A DNA stretch of 64,000 bases from Cervus elaphus (GCF_910594005.1 NC_057843.1:29857001-29921000), one strand, 5' to 3'. Positions 35,146-46,199 are shown, counted from the stretch's first letter. Numbers and translations are program-made. The notes: generated by a model from the sequence alone, not told the origin.

Positions 35146-35628
35146 CAAGTTGACTTGAAAAATACTCACAACCTAGAAGCTGAGACTTATGTCTTATTTG
35201 GTAGGAATTTTTCTGACTTGAAGCACAGGAGACAACATCTCAAGTGACTCTCAGAGAACTGTTCTGAGGAGGCTGAGGGGGCAGTCAGGTTATATAGAAG
35301 CTTGTAACTAGTGGGAGGTAGTTTGAACATCAAACAAGTATTGTTAATTATGAAAACCCAGATATCTGAAGTTAGGGAATTTAATAATTTACCATGCATA
35401 GGAAGATGCAAGACTCTGGACTTACTGAAATCATTCCTTTCATATGAATCTCAGCTATCTGGGGCCAGTGCTTACATGGGAGTGGTTGATGGCTGCCAGA
35501 TAGCAGGCATTCTTCTTCTTGGGCTCACGAATTCACATTTGAAGGGCCAGAAGCCCTGATGGCTGTGACATACTTGTTTATTGATACAGCAAGAAATACT
35601 CCATTTCACATACACTGTGAAATGTATC
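35146..35628. other. Unassigned block between L1ME and BovB
   Basis: It interrupts the L1ME together with the BovB. It has an LTR-like or old-retroelement feel ('gttatatagaagcttgtaac', 'aacccagatatctgaagtta', 'agctatctggggccagt'), but I could not assign it. Confidence 0.35.
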
Positions 35629-36957
35629 AGTTTTCCTTTCAATCCCAAAGAAAGGCAATGTCAAAGAATGCTCAAACTACTGCACAATTGCTCTCATCTC
35701 ACATGCTGGTAAAGTAATGCTCAAAATTGTCCAAGCCAGGCTTCAATAGTACATGAACTGTGAACTTCCAGATGTTCAAGCTGGATTTAGAAAAGGAAGA
35801 GGAACCAGAGATCAAATTGCCAACATCCACTGAGTCATCGAAAAAGCAACAGAGTTCCAGAAAAACATCTACGTCTGCTTTATTGACTATGTCAAAGCCT
35901 TTGACTGTGTGGATCACAACAAATTGTGGAAAATTCTTAAAAAGATGGGAATACCAGACCACCTGACCTGCCTCCTGAGAAATCCATATGCAGGTCAGAA
36001 AGCAACATCTAGAACTGAACATGGAACAACAGACTGGTTCCAAATCAGGAGAGGAGTAGACCAAGGCTGTATTTTGTCACCCTGCTTGTTTAACTTATAT
36101 GCAGAGTACATCATGAGAAACGCTGAGCTGGAAGAAGCACAAGTTGGAATCAAGATTGCTGGGAGAAATATCAATAACCTCAGATATACAGATGATACCA
36201 CCCTTATGGCAGAAAGTGAAGAAGAACTAAAAAAGCCTCTGATGAAAGTGAAAGAGGAGAGTGAAAAAGTTGGTTTAAAACTCAACTTTCAGAAAACTAA
36301 GATCATGGCATCTGGTCCCATCACTTCATGGCAAATAGATGGGGAAGCAATGCAAATAGTGACAGATTTAATTTTGGGGGGCTCAAAAATCACTGCAGAT
36401 GGTGACTGCAGCCATGAAATTAAAAGGCACTTGCTCCTTGGAAGAAAAGTTAACCAACCTAGACAGCATATTAAAAAACAGTGACATTACTATGCCAACA
36501 AATGTCCGTCAAGTCAAAGCTTTGGTTTTTCCAGTAGTCATGTATGGATATGAGAGTTGGACTCTAAAGAAAACTGTGTGCCAAAGAATTGATGCTTTTG
36601 AACTGTGGTGTTTGAGGAGACTCTTGAGAGTCCCTTGGACTGCAAGGAGATCCAACCAGTCCATCCTAAAGGAAATTAGTCCTGAGTGTTCATTGGAAGG
36701 ACTGATGCTGAAACTTCAATACTTTGGCCACCTGATGCAAAGAACTGCCTCATTTGAAAAGACCTTGATGCTGGGAAAGATTGAAAGTGGGAGGAGAAGG
36801 GGACGACGGAGGATGAGATGGTTGGATGGCATCATCAACTAAATGGACATGAGTTTGAGTAAACTCTGGGTGTTGATGATGGACTGGGAGGCCTGGTGTG
36901 CTGCAATCCATGGGGTTGCAAAGTGTCGGATGCGACTGAGTGACTGAACTGAAAAAC
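35629..36957 (+). mobile_element. BovB (RTE) LINE, 5'-truncated 3' part
   Basis: About 1.33 kb of BovB in plus orientation, from 'caatcccaaagaaaggcaat' to 'gcgactgagtgactgaactg'. BovB is known for horizontal transfer into ruminant ancestors and supplies the reverse transcriptase that mobilises Bov-tA. Several Bov-tA and BovB 3' pieces in the window share its terminal 200 bases. Confidence 0.95.
35640..36842 (+). pseudogene. BovB reverse transcriptase, inactivated
   Basis: The RT frame is readable across nearly the whole block. Motif A appears as 'FIDYVKAFDCVDH' (about 35877-35915), the 'QGCILSPCLFNLYAEY' box follows (36061-36108), and the catalytic box reads 'YTDD' (about 36186-36197) where most copies have YADD; both aspartates are kept. 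Two in-frame stops, TAG at 35747-35749 and TGA at 35831-35833, and a frameshift near 36445-36450 kill it. After the frameshift the C-terminal part continues in another frame to a stop at 36842 ('MYGYESWTLKK', 'GRRRGRRRMRWLDG'). The endonuclease domain and the 5' end are missing. Confidence 0.93.
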
Positions 36958-37227
36958 TGATATCTACATTTCCTTAGTTTTAGCTAAAGTCCTATTTCTG
37001 CCCCAAGACCCCCTCCAGGGTACTACATTGCATTTAGTTCTCATATTACCTTAGGCTCCTTTTGGTTATGATAATTTCTCAGGCTTTCTTTGTTTTTGAT
37101 GACTTTTAATTGACAGTTCTGTGGAGTACTGGTCAGACATTTTGTAGAATGTCCTTCCATCGTATGAGTTTTGGGAGAAGACCCCTGAGGTAGTGCTGTT
37201 CTCATCACATCATATCCAGGGTGTGTG

Positions 37228-37407
37228 TATACAGGCTAAGTTGCTTCAGTCATGTCTGACTTTTTACAACCTTATGGACTGTAGCCTACCTGGCTCCTTT
37301 GTTCATGGGATTCTCCAGGCAAGAATATTGGAGTGGTTTGCCATGCATCTCTTATATCTTCTGCATTGACAGCAGGTTCCTTACCACTAATGTCACCTGG
37401 GAAGCCC
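37228..37407 (-). repeat. Bov-tA SINE nested in L1ME, antisense, internally deleted
   Basis: From 'tatacaggctaagttgcttc' to 'cacctgggaagccc'; about 40 bases of the middle ('ctccaggggatcttcc' region) are missing. The 17-bp flanks at 37211-37227 and 37408-37424 agree at 15 positions and mark the target-site duplication. Confidence 0.92.
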
Positions 37408-37440
37408 CATATCTAAGGTGTGTGGTGTGTGTGTATGTAT

Positions 37441-37461
37441 GCTCAGTCATGTCCAACTCTT
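37441..37461 (-). repeat. Orphan 21-bp Bov-tA scrap
   Basis: 'gctcagtcatgtccaactct' is the antisense start of a Bov-tA right half, standing alone 34 bases after a complete element and followed directly by L1ME sequence. Confidence 0.6.
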
Positions 37462-37700
37462 CATGTACATACTGTTAGTATGACTTATTACTATTAATGT
37501 TGACCTTCATCACCTGACTAAGGTATTGTTCATCAGGTTTTCTCACTGTGAAATTACTCATCCATACCCCCAACCCCTTAAAATGTTCTCCTTGGAAGGT
37601 AGTCACTAAACATAGCCAGCCTATCCTTAAGGAGGGAAGAGTGATGCTCTACCTCTCTGAGATGAAGTATATGCATAAATTATTTGGAATGCTGTTTTTA

Positions 37701-38108
37701 AAAACAATTCTAGAAAATTTCTAATGTTGAATTTTGTCACCTAATTCACGGAATTGGTCTCATATCTTATTTCTTGAAAATATGATTTATAATTTAAAAA
37801 CTATACCTAATCAGATATTTCATTTAAATTTTTGAAATATAGTGATTGAAAAAGATACTACAGGAAAAAAATAATCTCTGAGTACAGCAAATTAAATAAA
37901 TTTAACCATTTAAATGGTTTAAATCTTTTTTTTTAATTATGGCTTTTTTAGGTCATTTCCAATGTATCTATTCTTACCTATTCCAAAGTATACTCAGCTA
38001 CTGCTTAGAATGTAGATGCTAATAAGCACTTTAACATACAATGGCTACTTACTTACTCTGATCACTAATAGGTCCCCAGCTGCCTGGTTTCCCCCCATTC
38101 CCATAATA
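37701..38108. other. AT-rich sequence, no gene seen
   Basis: No clear repeat; a 16-bp palindrome 'aaccatttaaatggtt' lies at about 37903-37918. Confidence 0.45.
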
Positions 38109-38139
38109 TCTCATTTGATTCTTTTTTTTTTTTTTTTCC

Positions 38140-38479
38140 ATTTATTTTTATTAGTTGGAGGCTAATTACTTCACAACATTGCAGTGGGTTTTGTCATACA
38201 TTGACATGAATCAGCCATGGAGTTACATGTATTCCCCATCCCGATCCCCCCTCCCACCTCCCTCTCCACCCGATTCCTCTGGGTCTTCCCAGTGCACCAG
38301 GCCCGAGCACTTGTCTCATGCATCCCACCTGGGCTGGTGATCTGTTTCACTTTAGATAATATACATGCTGTTCTCTCGAAACATCCCACCCTTGCCTTCT
38401 CCCACAGAGTCCAAAAGTCTGTTCTGTACATCTGTGTCTCTTTTTCTGTTTTGCATATAGGGTTATCATTACCATCTTT
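38140..38479 (-). other. L1 3'UTR
   Basis: Lies between the ORF2 stop and the poly(A). The antisense landmark 'ttattagttggaggctaatt' at 38151 recurs at 54320 and (sense) at 59246, showing three copies of the same L1 lineage in the window. Confidence 0.9.
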
Positions 38480-39199
38480 CTAAATTCCATATATATGTGT
38501 TAGTATGCTGTAATGTTCTTTATCTTTCTGGCTTACTTCACTCTGTATAATGGGCTCCAGTTTCATCCATCTCATTAGAACTGATTCAAATGAATTCTTT
38601 TTAATGGCTGAGTAATATTCCATGGTGTATATGTACCACAGCTTCTTTATCCATTCATCTGCTGATGGGCATCTAGGTTGCTTCCATGTCCTGGCTATTA
38701 TAAACAGTGCTGCAATGAACATTGGGGTGCACGTGTCTCTTTCAGATCTGGTTTCCTCAGTGTGTATGCCCAGAAGTGGTATTGCTGGGTCATAAGGCAG
38801 TTCTATTTCCAGTTTTTTAAGGAATCTCCACACTGTTCTCCATAGCGGCTGTACTAGTTTGCATTCCCACCAACAGTGTAAGAGGGTTCCCTTTTCTCCA
38901 CACCCTCTCCAGCATTTATTGCTTGTAGACTTTTGGATAGCAGCCATCCTGACTGGCCTGTAATGGTACCTCACTGTGGTTTTGATTTGCATTTCTCTGA
39001 TAATGAGTGATGTTGAGCATCTTTTCATGTGTTTGTTAGCCATCTGTATGTCTTCTTTGGAGAAATGACTGTTTAGTTCTTTGGCCCATTTTTTGATTGG
39101 GTCATTTATTTTTCTGGAATTGAGCTTAAAGAGTTGCTTGTATATTTTTGAGATTAATCCTTTGTCTGTTGCTTCATTTGCTATTATTTTCTCCCAATT
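38480..39199 (-). pseudogene. L1 ORF2 C-terminal part
   Basis: The minus-strand frame 39043-38480 is open for 187 codons and carries the cysteine/histidine box 'CWRGCGEKGTLLHCWWEC' (C-x3-C-x7-H-x4-C pattern, about 38960-38907), then 'ELPYDPAIPLLGI' and the terminal 'HYSILTHIYGI'. It matches the C-terminal segment of the ORF2 in the L1 at 57.8-58.9 kb almost residue for residue. The part from 39043 to 39199 is out of frame. Upstream it joins the N-terminal half of ORF2 at the deletion point. Confidence 0.92.
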
Positions 39200-40094
39200 T
39201 GTTAATGTGGTGTATTACATTGATTGATTTGCAGATATTAAAGACTCCTTGCATTCCTGGGATAAAGCCCACTTGGTCATGGTGTATGATTTTTTTAATA
39301 TGTTGTTGGATTCTGTTTGCTAGAATTTTGTTAAGGATTTTTGCATCTATGTTCATCAGTGATATTGGCCTGTAGTTTTCTTTTTTTGTGGCATCTTTGT
39401 CTGGTTTTGGATTTAGGGTGATGGTGGCCTCATAGAATGAGTTTGGAAGTTTACCTTCTTCTGCAATTTTCTGGAAGAGTTTGAATAAGATAGGTGTTAG
39501 CTCTTCTTTAAATTTTTGGTAGAATTCAGCTGTGAAGCCATCTGGTCCTGGGCTTTTGTTTGCTGGAAGATTTCTGATTACAGTTTCGATTTCCTTGCTT
39601 GTGATGGGTTTGTTAAGATCTTCTATTTCTTCCTGGTTCAGTTTTGGAAAGTTATACTTTTCTAAGAATTTGTCCATTTCTTCCAAGTTGTCCATTTTAT
39701 TGGCATAGAGCTGCTGGTAGTAGTCTCTTATGATCCTTTGTATTTCAGTGTTGTCTGTTGTGATCTCTCCATTTTCATTTCTAATTTTGTTAATTTGGTT
39801 CTTCTCTCTTTGTTTCTTAATGAGTCTTGCTAATGGTTTGTCAATTTTGTTTATTTTTTCAAAAAACCAGCTTTTAGCTTTGTTGATTTTTGCTATGGTC
39901 TCTTTAGTTTCTTTTGCATTTATTTCTCCCCTAATTTTTAAGATTTCTTTCCTTCTGCTAACCCTGAAGTTCTTCATTTCTTCCTTCTCTAATTGCTTTA
40001 GGTGTAGAGTTAGGTTATTTATTTGACTTGTTTCTTGATGTAAGCCTGTAATGCTATGAACCTTCCCTTTAGCACTGCTTTTACAGTGTCCCAT
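39200..40094 (-). pseudogene. L1 ORF2 linker and N-terminal RT part, truncated by deletion
   Basis: A 300-codon open frame on the minus strand. It holds the region between endonuclease and RT ('KAKSWFFEKINKIDKPLARL'), then RT motifs before the catalytic core ('NKSPGPDGFTAEFYQKF', 'NYRPISLMNIDAKILNKILA', 'HHDQVGFIPGMQG', 'INVIHHINKL'). It stops just before the expected first catalytic aspartate ('SIDAEKAFDKIQ' in the 57 kb copy). The deletion removes motifs A to E including the FADD box, so this ORF2 cannot make an active reverse transcriptase. The long uninterrupted frame shows the copy is young. Confidence 0.93.
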
Positions 40095-40121
40095 AGGTTT
40101 TGGGTTGTTGTGTTTTCATTT

Positions 40122-40960
40122 TCATTCACTTCTATGCATGTTTTGATTTCTTTTTTTGATTTCTTCTATGACTTGTTGGTTATTCAGAAGCGTGTTATTT
40201 AGCCTCCATATGTTTGAATTTTTAACAATTTTTTTCCTGTAATTGAGATCTAATCTTACCGCACTGTGGTCAGAAAAGATGACTGGAATGATTTCAATTT
40301 TTTTGAATTTTCCAAGACTAGATTTATGGCCCGGGATGTGATCTATTCTGGAGAAGGTTCCGTGTGCACTTGAGAAAAAGGTGAAGTTGATTGTTTTGGG
40401 GTGAAATGTCCTATAGATATCAATTAGGTCTAGCTGGTCCATTGTGTCATTTAAGGTTTGTGTTTCCTTGTTAATTTTCTGTTTAGTTGATCTATCCATA
40501 GTTGTGAGTGGGGTATTAAAGTCTCCCACTATTATTGTGTTACTATTAATTTCCTCTTTCATACTCGTTAGCGTTTGCCGTACATATTGCGGTGCTCCTA
40601 GGTTGGGTGCATATATATTTATAATTGTTATATCCTCTTCTTGGATTGATCCTTTGATCATTATGTAGTGTCCTTCTTTGTCTGTTTTCACATCGTTTAT
40701 TTGAAAATCTATTTTATCTGATATGTCACAATACTCATTGCGACTCCTGCTTTCTCTTGTTCTCCGTTTGTGTGAAATATTTTTTCTAGCCCTTCACTTT
40801 TAGTCTGTATGTGTCTCTTGTTTTGAGGTGGGTCTCTTGTAGACAGCATATATAGGGGTCTTGTTTTTGTATCCATTCAGCCAGTCTTTGTCTTTTGGTT
40901 GGGGCATTCAACCCATTTACATTTAAGGTAATTATTGATAGGTGTGGTCCCGTTGCCATT
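40122..40960 (-). pseudogene. L1 ORF2 endonuclease domain, frameshifted
   Basis: The frame 40691-40122 (189 codons) carries the apurinic-type endonuclease signatures 'IINIYAPN', 'IIVGDFNTPL', 'SRIDHI' and 'IFSDHSAVRLDL' in the right order. The first ~90 codons, including the catalytic 'CLQET' region near 40860-40880, are in another frame, so a frameshift lies near 40700-40740. A second frameshift near 40140-40120 separates the domain from the following RT part. Confidence 0.9.
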
Positions 40961-41009
40961 TACTTGTTGTTTTGGGTTCACGTTTATACAACCTTTCTGC
41001 ATTTCCTGT

Positions 41010-41937
41010 CTAGAGAAGATCCTTTAGCATTTGTTGAAGAGCTGGTTTGGTGGTGCTGAATTCTCTCAGCTTTTGCTTGTCTGTAAAGCTTTTGAATTCT
41101 CCTTCATATCTGAATGAGATCCTTGCTGGATACAATAATCTAGATTGTAGGTTATTCTCTTTCATTACTTTCAGTATGTCCTGCCATTCCCTTCTGGCCT
41201 GGAGAGTTTCTATTGATAGATCAACTGTTATCCTTATGGGAATCCCTTTGTGTATTATTTGTTGTTTCTCCCTTGCTGCTTTTAATATTTGTTCTTTGTG
41301 TTTGATCTTTGTTAATTTGATTAATATGTGTCTTGGGGTGTTTCGCCTTGGGTTTATCCTGTTTGGGACTCTCTGGGTTTCTTGGACTTGGGTGGCTATT
41401 TCCTTCCCCATTTTAGGGAAGTTTTCAGCTATTATCTCCTCAAGTATTTTCTCATGGCCTTTCTTTTTGTCTTCTTCCTCTGGGACTCCTATGATTCGAA
41501 TGTTGGGGTGTTTCACATTGTCCCAGAGGTCCCTGAGGTTGTCCTCATTTCTTTTGATTCTTTTTTCTTTTTTCCTCTCTGCTTCATTTATTTCCACCAT
41601 TTTATCTTCTACCTCACTTATCCTATCTTCTGTCTCCGTTATTCTACTCTTGGTTCCCTCCAGAGTGTTTTTGATCTCATTTATTGCACTGTTCATTTTT
41701 AATTGACTCTTTTTTTATTTCTTCTAGATCTTTATTAAACATTTCTTGCATCTTCTCAATCTTTGTCTCCAGGCTATTTATCTGTAACTCCATTTTGTTT
41801 TCAAGATTTTGGATCATTTTTATTATCATTATTCTAAATTCTTTTTCAGGTAGATTCCCTATCTCCTCCTCTTTTGTTTGACTTGGTGGGCATTTTTCAT
41901 GTTCCTTTACCTGTTGGGTATTTCTCTGCCTTTTCAT
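41010..41937 (-). pseudogene. L1 ORF1 (RNA-binding protein), one frameshift
   Basis: Two minus-strand open frames cover the ORF: 41937-41677 (86 codons, start 'MKRQRNTQQVKE') and 41696-41010 (228 codons). The first part and the start of the second form the coiled coil (heptads with 'ENKMELQINSLETKIEKM' and 'ITETEDRISEVEDKMVEI'), then come the RRM-like segment ('NIRIIGVPEEE') and the C-terminal domain ('RRNTPRHILIKL', 'ILKAAREK', 'YPARISFRYEGE'). One frameshift near 41690 joins the two. ORF1 proteins form trimers that coat L1 RNA. Confidence 0.93.
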
Positions 41938-44645
41938 CTTGTTTAGATTGCTGTGTCTGGAGTGGGCTTTCTGGATTCTGGAGGTCTGTGGTTCCTTTTT
42001 ATTGTGGAGGTGTTACCCAGTGGGTCAGGTTGGACGATTGGCTTGTCAAGGTTTCCTGGTTAGGGAAGCTTGCGTCAGTGTTCTGGTGCATGGAACTAGA
42101 TTTCTTCTCTCTGGAGTGCAATTGAGCACCCAGTAATGAGTTTTGAGATGGGTCTATGTGTTAGGTGTGACCTTGGGCAGCCTGTATGTTGACGTTCAGG
42201 GCTATGTTCCTGCGTTGCTGAGAATTTGCGTGGTATCTCTTGCTCTAAAACTTATTGGCTCTTGGGTGGTGGTTGGTTTCAGTGTAGGTATGGAGGCTTT
42301 TATATGGTCACTTATTACTTAAAGTTCCATGTAGTCAGGAGTTTTCTGGTGTTCTCAGGTTTTGGGCTTAAGTCTCCTGCTTCTGGATTTCAGTTTTATT
42401 CTTCCAATAGACTCAAGACTTCTCCAACTATAATAATAGTTGGATAATAAAACTTCTAGGTTAATGGTGAAAAGATTCTCCCCCGTGAGGGACACCCAGA
42501 GAGGTTCACAGAGTTACATGAAGAAGAGGAGAGGGAGGAGGGAGATAGAGATGAGCAGGAGGAGAAAAAGGGGGACTCAAGAGGAGAGAGACAGATCTAC
42601 GCAGTTGTCTGTTCCCAGAGTGTTCTCTGTAGCCCAGACACCCACAAAGATTCACAGAATTGGATTGGGAAGAGAAGGGGAAAGGAGGAAATAGAGGTGT
42701 TCTGAGGTAGAAAACGGAGAGTCAAGATTGGGAGAGAGTAATCAACACCCTCCTGAATAAAAATGGGAACTGAATATTGGATTCTTAAATGTCCACAATT
42801 TATATCATATACTGAAAAACAGAGATTAAAAATCTAGAGTAGAGGTTAGACTCTTAAAAATACAATATTAAAGACAAAAACCAAAACACAAAAAAATTTT
42901 AGAAATATATGTGAAGTTTGGTTTAAAAATAGGGCTTCTCTTTTTTTTTTTTTTTTGCAAGGTTATAGTGTAATGAAAATGAAAATTAAGGAGTAGTAGA
43001 GGAGTAATAGAGGACTTTAAAAGGAAATAAGAGACAAAGAAAAATATAAAAAAGAAGAGAAAAAGAAAAAAAAACAAGAAAAAAAATTTTTTTCCTAATT
43101 AAAAAAATCGTAAAAATCTATGAAAATGAAAGTTAAGGAGTAATGGGTGAGTAATAGGGAATTTTAAAAGAAAATAAAAGAGAAAAAGTAAAAAAGAAAA
43201 AAAAATTTTTTTCATTAAAAATAAAAGTAAAAATATATCTAGGAATTTCTCTGGAGCTGTTGCGGTCAGTGTGGGTTCGGTTCAGTTTCAGATAGCACCT
43301 CGTTCCAGCTTACACTTCTCGGTATCTACAGGCCCCTTCTGGTGTAGTCGGTGTTACCTACAGGGATTTTAATCTGTTGCACCGGTCCCTTCTGAAGCGG
43401 TTCCCTTTGTTTATTTGGCTTCTGTTTGCCGGTCTCTTCAGAGGCTCATTTCCGCCCTGACACAGGCGGGCGGAGGTGGTCTCTTATTCAGGTTGCTAGT
43501 TCTGTCGCGCTCCGGGGAGGGACTGGCGCTGCCTTCCCCGTCTACGCTGCTCAGGCTCCCAGCTGCTCTATATGGAGCGTGCCCTGCACTGAGTGTGGTT
43601 CCAGCCCTCGGGTGTTCCACAAAAGCATGGAACAAAAAGCTGCACCTGCGTTTTATGCCTTCCCTGTCAGAGCGGTTCAGGCCGCAGAAGCTTGACGGGT
43701 GCACTCTCCCTGGGTGCGGCGCGCCTTCTCCCCTCCGCGGTCCCAGCCTCAGTTTCCTCCGGGGCCAGTCGGGTGCGTGCGCCTTCTGCCCTCCGTGCCC
43801 CCAGCCCCAGTCCCCGCCCGCGCCGGTCGGGTGCCTGTGCCCTGTGTCTCGCGGCGACCCTCCCAGCGGATGTCGACCATCCAGAATCTCAGGAGGTCTT
43901 TGATTAGAAACTGGAGGCCTGTTTGCAGTGCGGTAGGGGATGCGGTCCTTGGGGCCGAGCCTGCCCCTTCCCCTCCCCCCTGCCTCCTGCCTCGGGGGGC
44001 GCGGGTGGTGGTGGTGGGGGGCTGGGCCAGTCCGCAGCTGGGCTTGCTCAGACCCTTTGTTCTGCGAGCGGCCGGCAGTGTGTTCAGACGGTTAATTTTC
44101 TCTCTCTCTCTTGCTATCCCACAGTTTAAGTTGGTAACTCACAAAAGCTCCCTCCGATTGTCCTCAGGGCACTCAGGCCCAGTCCTTACCCTAAGCAATG
44201 CCGCCGGCTCCTCTCTGTTCCGCCCCCACTTGCTGATGGCGGATGCAGGCATCTGGGGTACTTTTCTGCTGGGAGTTGCTTTTAGGCACTTAATCTGTGG
44301 GTTTTATTTACTCTTCCCCTCCCAGTCAGGTTGCCCTCCGAGATTCAAAAACTTCCCCCAGACCCGCCAGTGTGAGGGTTTCCTGGTATTTGGAAACTTC
44401 CTCTATTAAGACTTCCTTCCCGGGATGGATCTCCATCCCTAGCTCTTTTGTCTCTCTTTTTATCTTTTATATTTTGTCCTACCTCCTTTCGAAGACAATG
44501 GGCTGCTTTTCTGGGCGCCTGATGACCTCAGCTAGTGATCAGAAGTTGTTTTGAGAAGTTTGCTCTGCGTTCAATTGTTCTTTTGATGAATTTGTAGGAG
44601 AGAAAGTGGTCTCCGCATCCTACTCCTCCGCCATCTTGGCTCCTC
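41938..44645 (-). promoter_or_regulatory. L1 5'UTR / internal promoter region, GC-rich part
   Basis: The 2.7 kb leader has a CpG- and GC-rich section (43260-44250), the only strongly CpG-rich DNA in the window, and an A-rich section (42440-43230) with a tandem duplication. In known L1 elements this region drives transcription of the element. Long plus-strand ORFs here (43415-43903; 43699-44409, the latter with a GTG first codon) reflect GC-rich composition. Confidence 0.75.
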
Positions 44646-44660
44646 TCTCATTTGATTCTT

Positions 44661-46199
44661 ATAGCCCCATACTTCTACCACAGTTTTTATTATTTCCTGT
44701 TCTCAAATAAATATAAAAATATAAATTAAAGAGAATATACATATTATATCTTCACTGGGTCATGTTGAATGCCAGGATTAATTCATCACCTAGGTTTACA
44801 GTTGCTGTAGTAAGAATGGCAATAAGTTTTTATTCCATGTACCTACTTTGACTAATTTTTAGAAGATACCTGAAGAACTATATTGAGAAGGATTCCAAGG
44901 AACTGGCTCACTGGGAATTACATGACTGATAAGTTATGGGCATAAGAGAGAAAATGTGGAATGCCTCCTCTGGATGATACCCTTATACCACCAGATAATA
45001 TAACATCATCTAATAAATCACACGTTAACCAATTTTTTAAAGACTTCTTAGTGGCTAACTTGATTTCTTTATACTATTAACTTATCTTCTCATCTCATGG
45101 AAAAAAAGCTGGTAACTATTTTCCATCATGTAGTTTAGCAACATAGGAGTCTATGGAAGAAACTTGACTCAGTTATTCTTATATATGGGAAGACAGTAAT
45201 GGAAGAAGACAGAAAGACATCTCTATCAGGAATGAAATTCTAATTCCATGTTAAATTGTTTCATCCAAATGAAAATATGAAATTGAAATACAGCATACAG
45301 GCATCTGATGTTTAGCGCAAGGAGCCAACCTTTAGAATGGGAAAAAAACATGGGGTCAGAAAGTCTGTTTTCTCTGTTATTCTTCAACCACTGGTCCCAC
45401 CCAACCCTAGCTAAAAGTATTAATGGAAACTCCTGAAAATTTAAAATTTACTTATCATAAAGTTTAAGTAATTCTCAAGTAAGGATGGAGTTGTTTTGAA
45501 ACTAAAACTCAATGGACTAGTCCAGATCAGTTATAAATACAACATACATGCCAATATCATGCTTTGATGTTTCTGGGAAGAAACCACAATATCTACTTAA
45601 TTCAGATCACAGTGTCTGAAACATGTACAAGTGGTGAGTGACTCTTGGAGAGAGCTCCTTATACAGTAGTTTTGTTTTGTTTTTCTTTTCATGAGGGCAT
45701 AATACATAAAATAAACTCACTGTAATGCATTATACTGTCTTTCTTTGAAAAGAAAAAAATCTGAGTTATCCCTAGAATATTATAGATATGGGGTAGAGAT
45801 GACAAGGATAAAGCAGAGAACTGAATATTGGGAAAGAGTTGTTTAAAAAAAAAAACCCTCTGGCTTCTTAGCAACAAAAACAAATTTTAGTACTTCCCAC
45901 ATTCTTCCTAGGGCTGGAGATAAACAGCCTAATAGAATGTTTTACACTAAACTTAAAAATATTTAATGTTCTAAGATGATTTGTCAGAAGAATAAAGATA
46001 TTTATTTTAAAATTTTCAGATTTTAAAAACTGAAAATGGTTGCCAGTGCTATGGAGCTCAGAGTTAAGATACAAAATAAAATCACCTTATCATATTGGAT
46101 ATATAATCAAAACCAATGAGAAGAAGTTTGATAACTACTAATGTGAGCATATTTTACTAGTAAAAATAGAACAATGTAATCATGCTTTCATCGAAAGTG
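44661..46199. other. Unique AT-rich sequence, no gene seen
   Basis: No assigned repeat or convincing exon. Confidence 0.45.

Larger units (their letters stand above)
36960..37700 (-). repeat. L1ME continuation, antisense, split by a SINE
   Basis: 'ttagttctcatattacctta', 'ggctccttttggttatgata', 'gagtactggtcagacatttt', then after the SINE 'tgaccttcatcacctgacta' and 'tgcataaattatttggaatg'. The order continues from the block ending at 35145. Confidence 0.85.
38124..44645 (-). mobile_element. Young ruminant L1, both ends present, large internal deletion
   Basis: Read on the minus strand the element starts at 44645 with the ruminant L1 5' signature 'gccaagatggcggaggagta', passes a 2.7 kb 5'UTR, ORF1 and ORF2, and ends at a poly(A) (T run 38122-38137). 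The 15-mer 'tctcatttgattctt' flanks it at 38109-38123 and 44646-44660, an exact target-site duplication. So it inserted as a full-length copy by target-primed reverse transcription. At about 39199 a stretch that should hold the RT catalytic half is missing, by my estimate a little under 2 kb. Confidence 0.96.

Noticed and set aside
40444..41706. Plus-strand ORFs of 74-219 codons
   Set aside because: Antisense shadows of L1 ORF1 and ORF2; the minus strand carries the recognisable domains.
43415..44409. Long plus-strand ORFs (162 and 236 codons), proline/serine rich
   Set aside because: They lie antisense in a GC-rich L1 5'UTR; the longer starts at GTG. Treated as compositional, with a note under findings.
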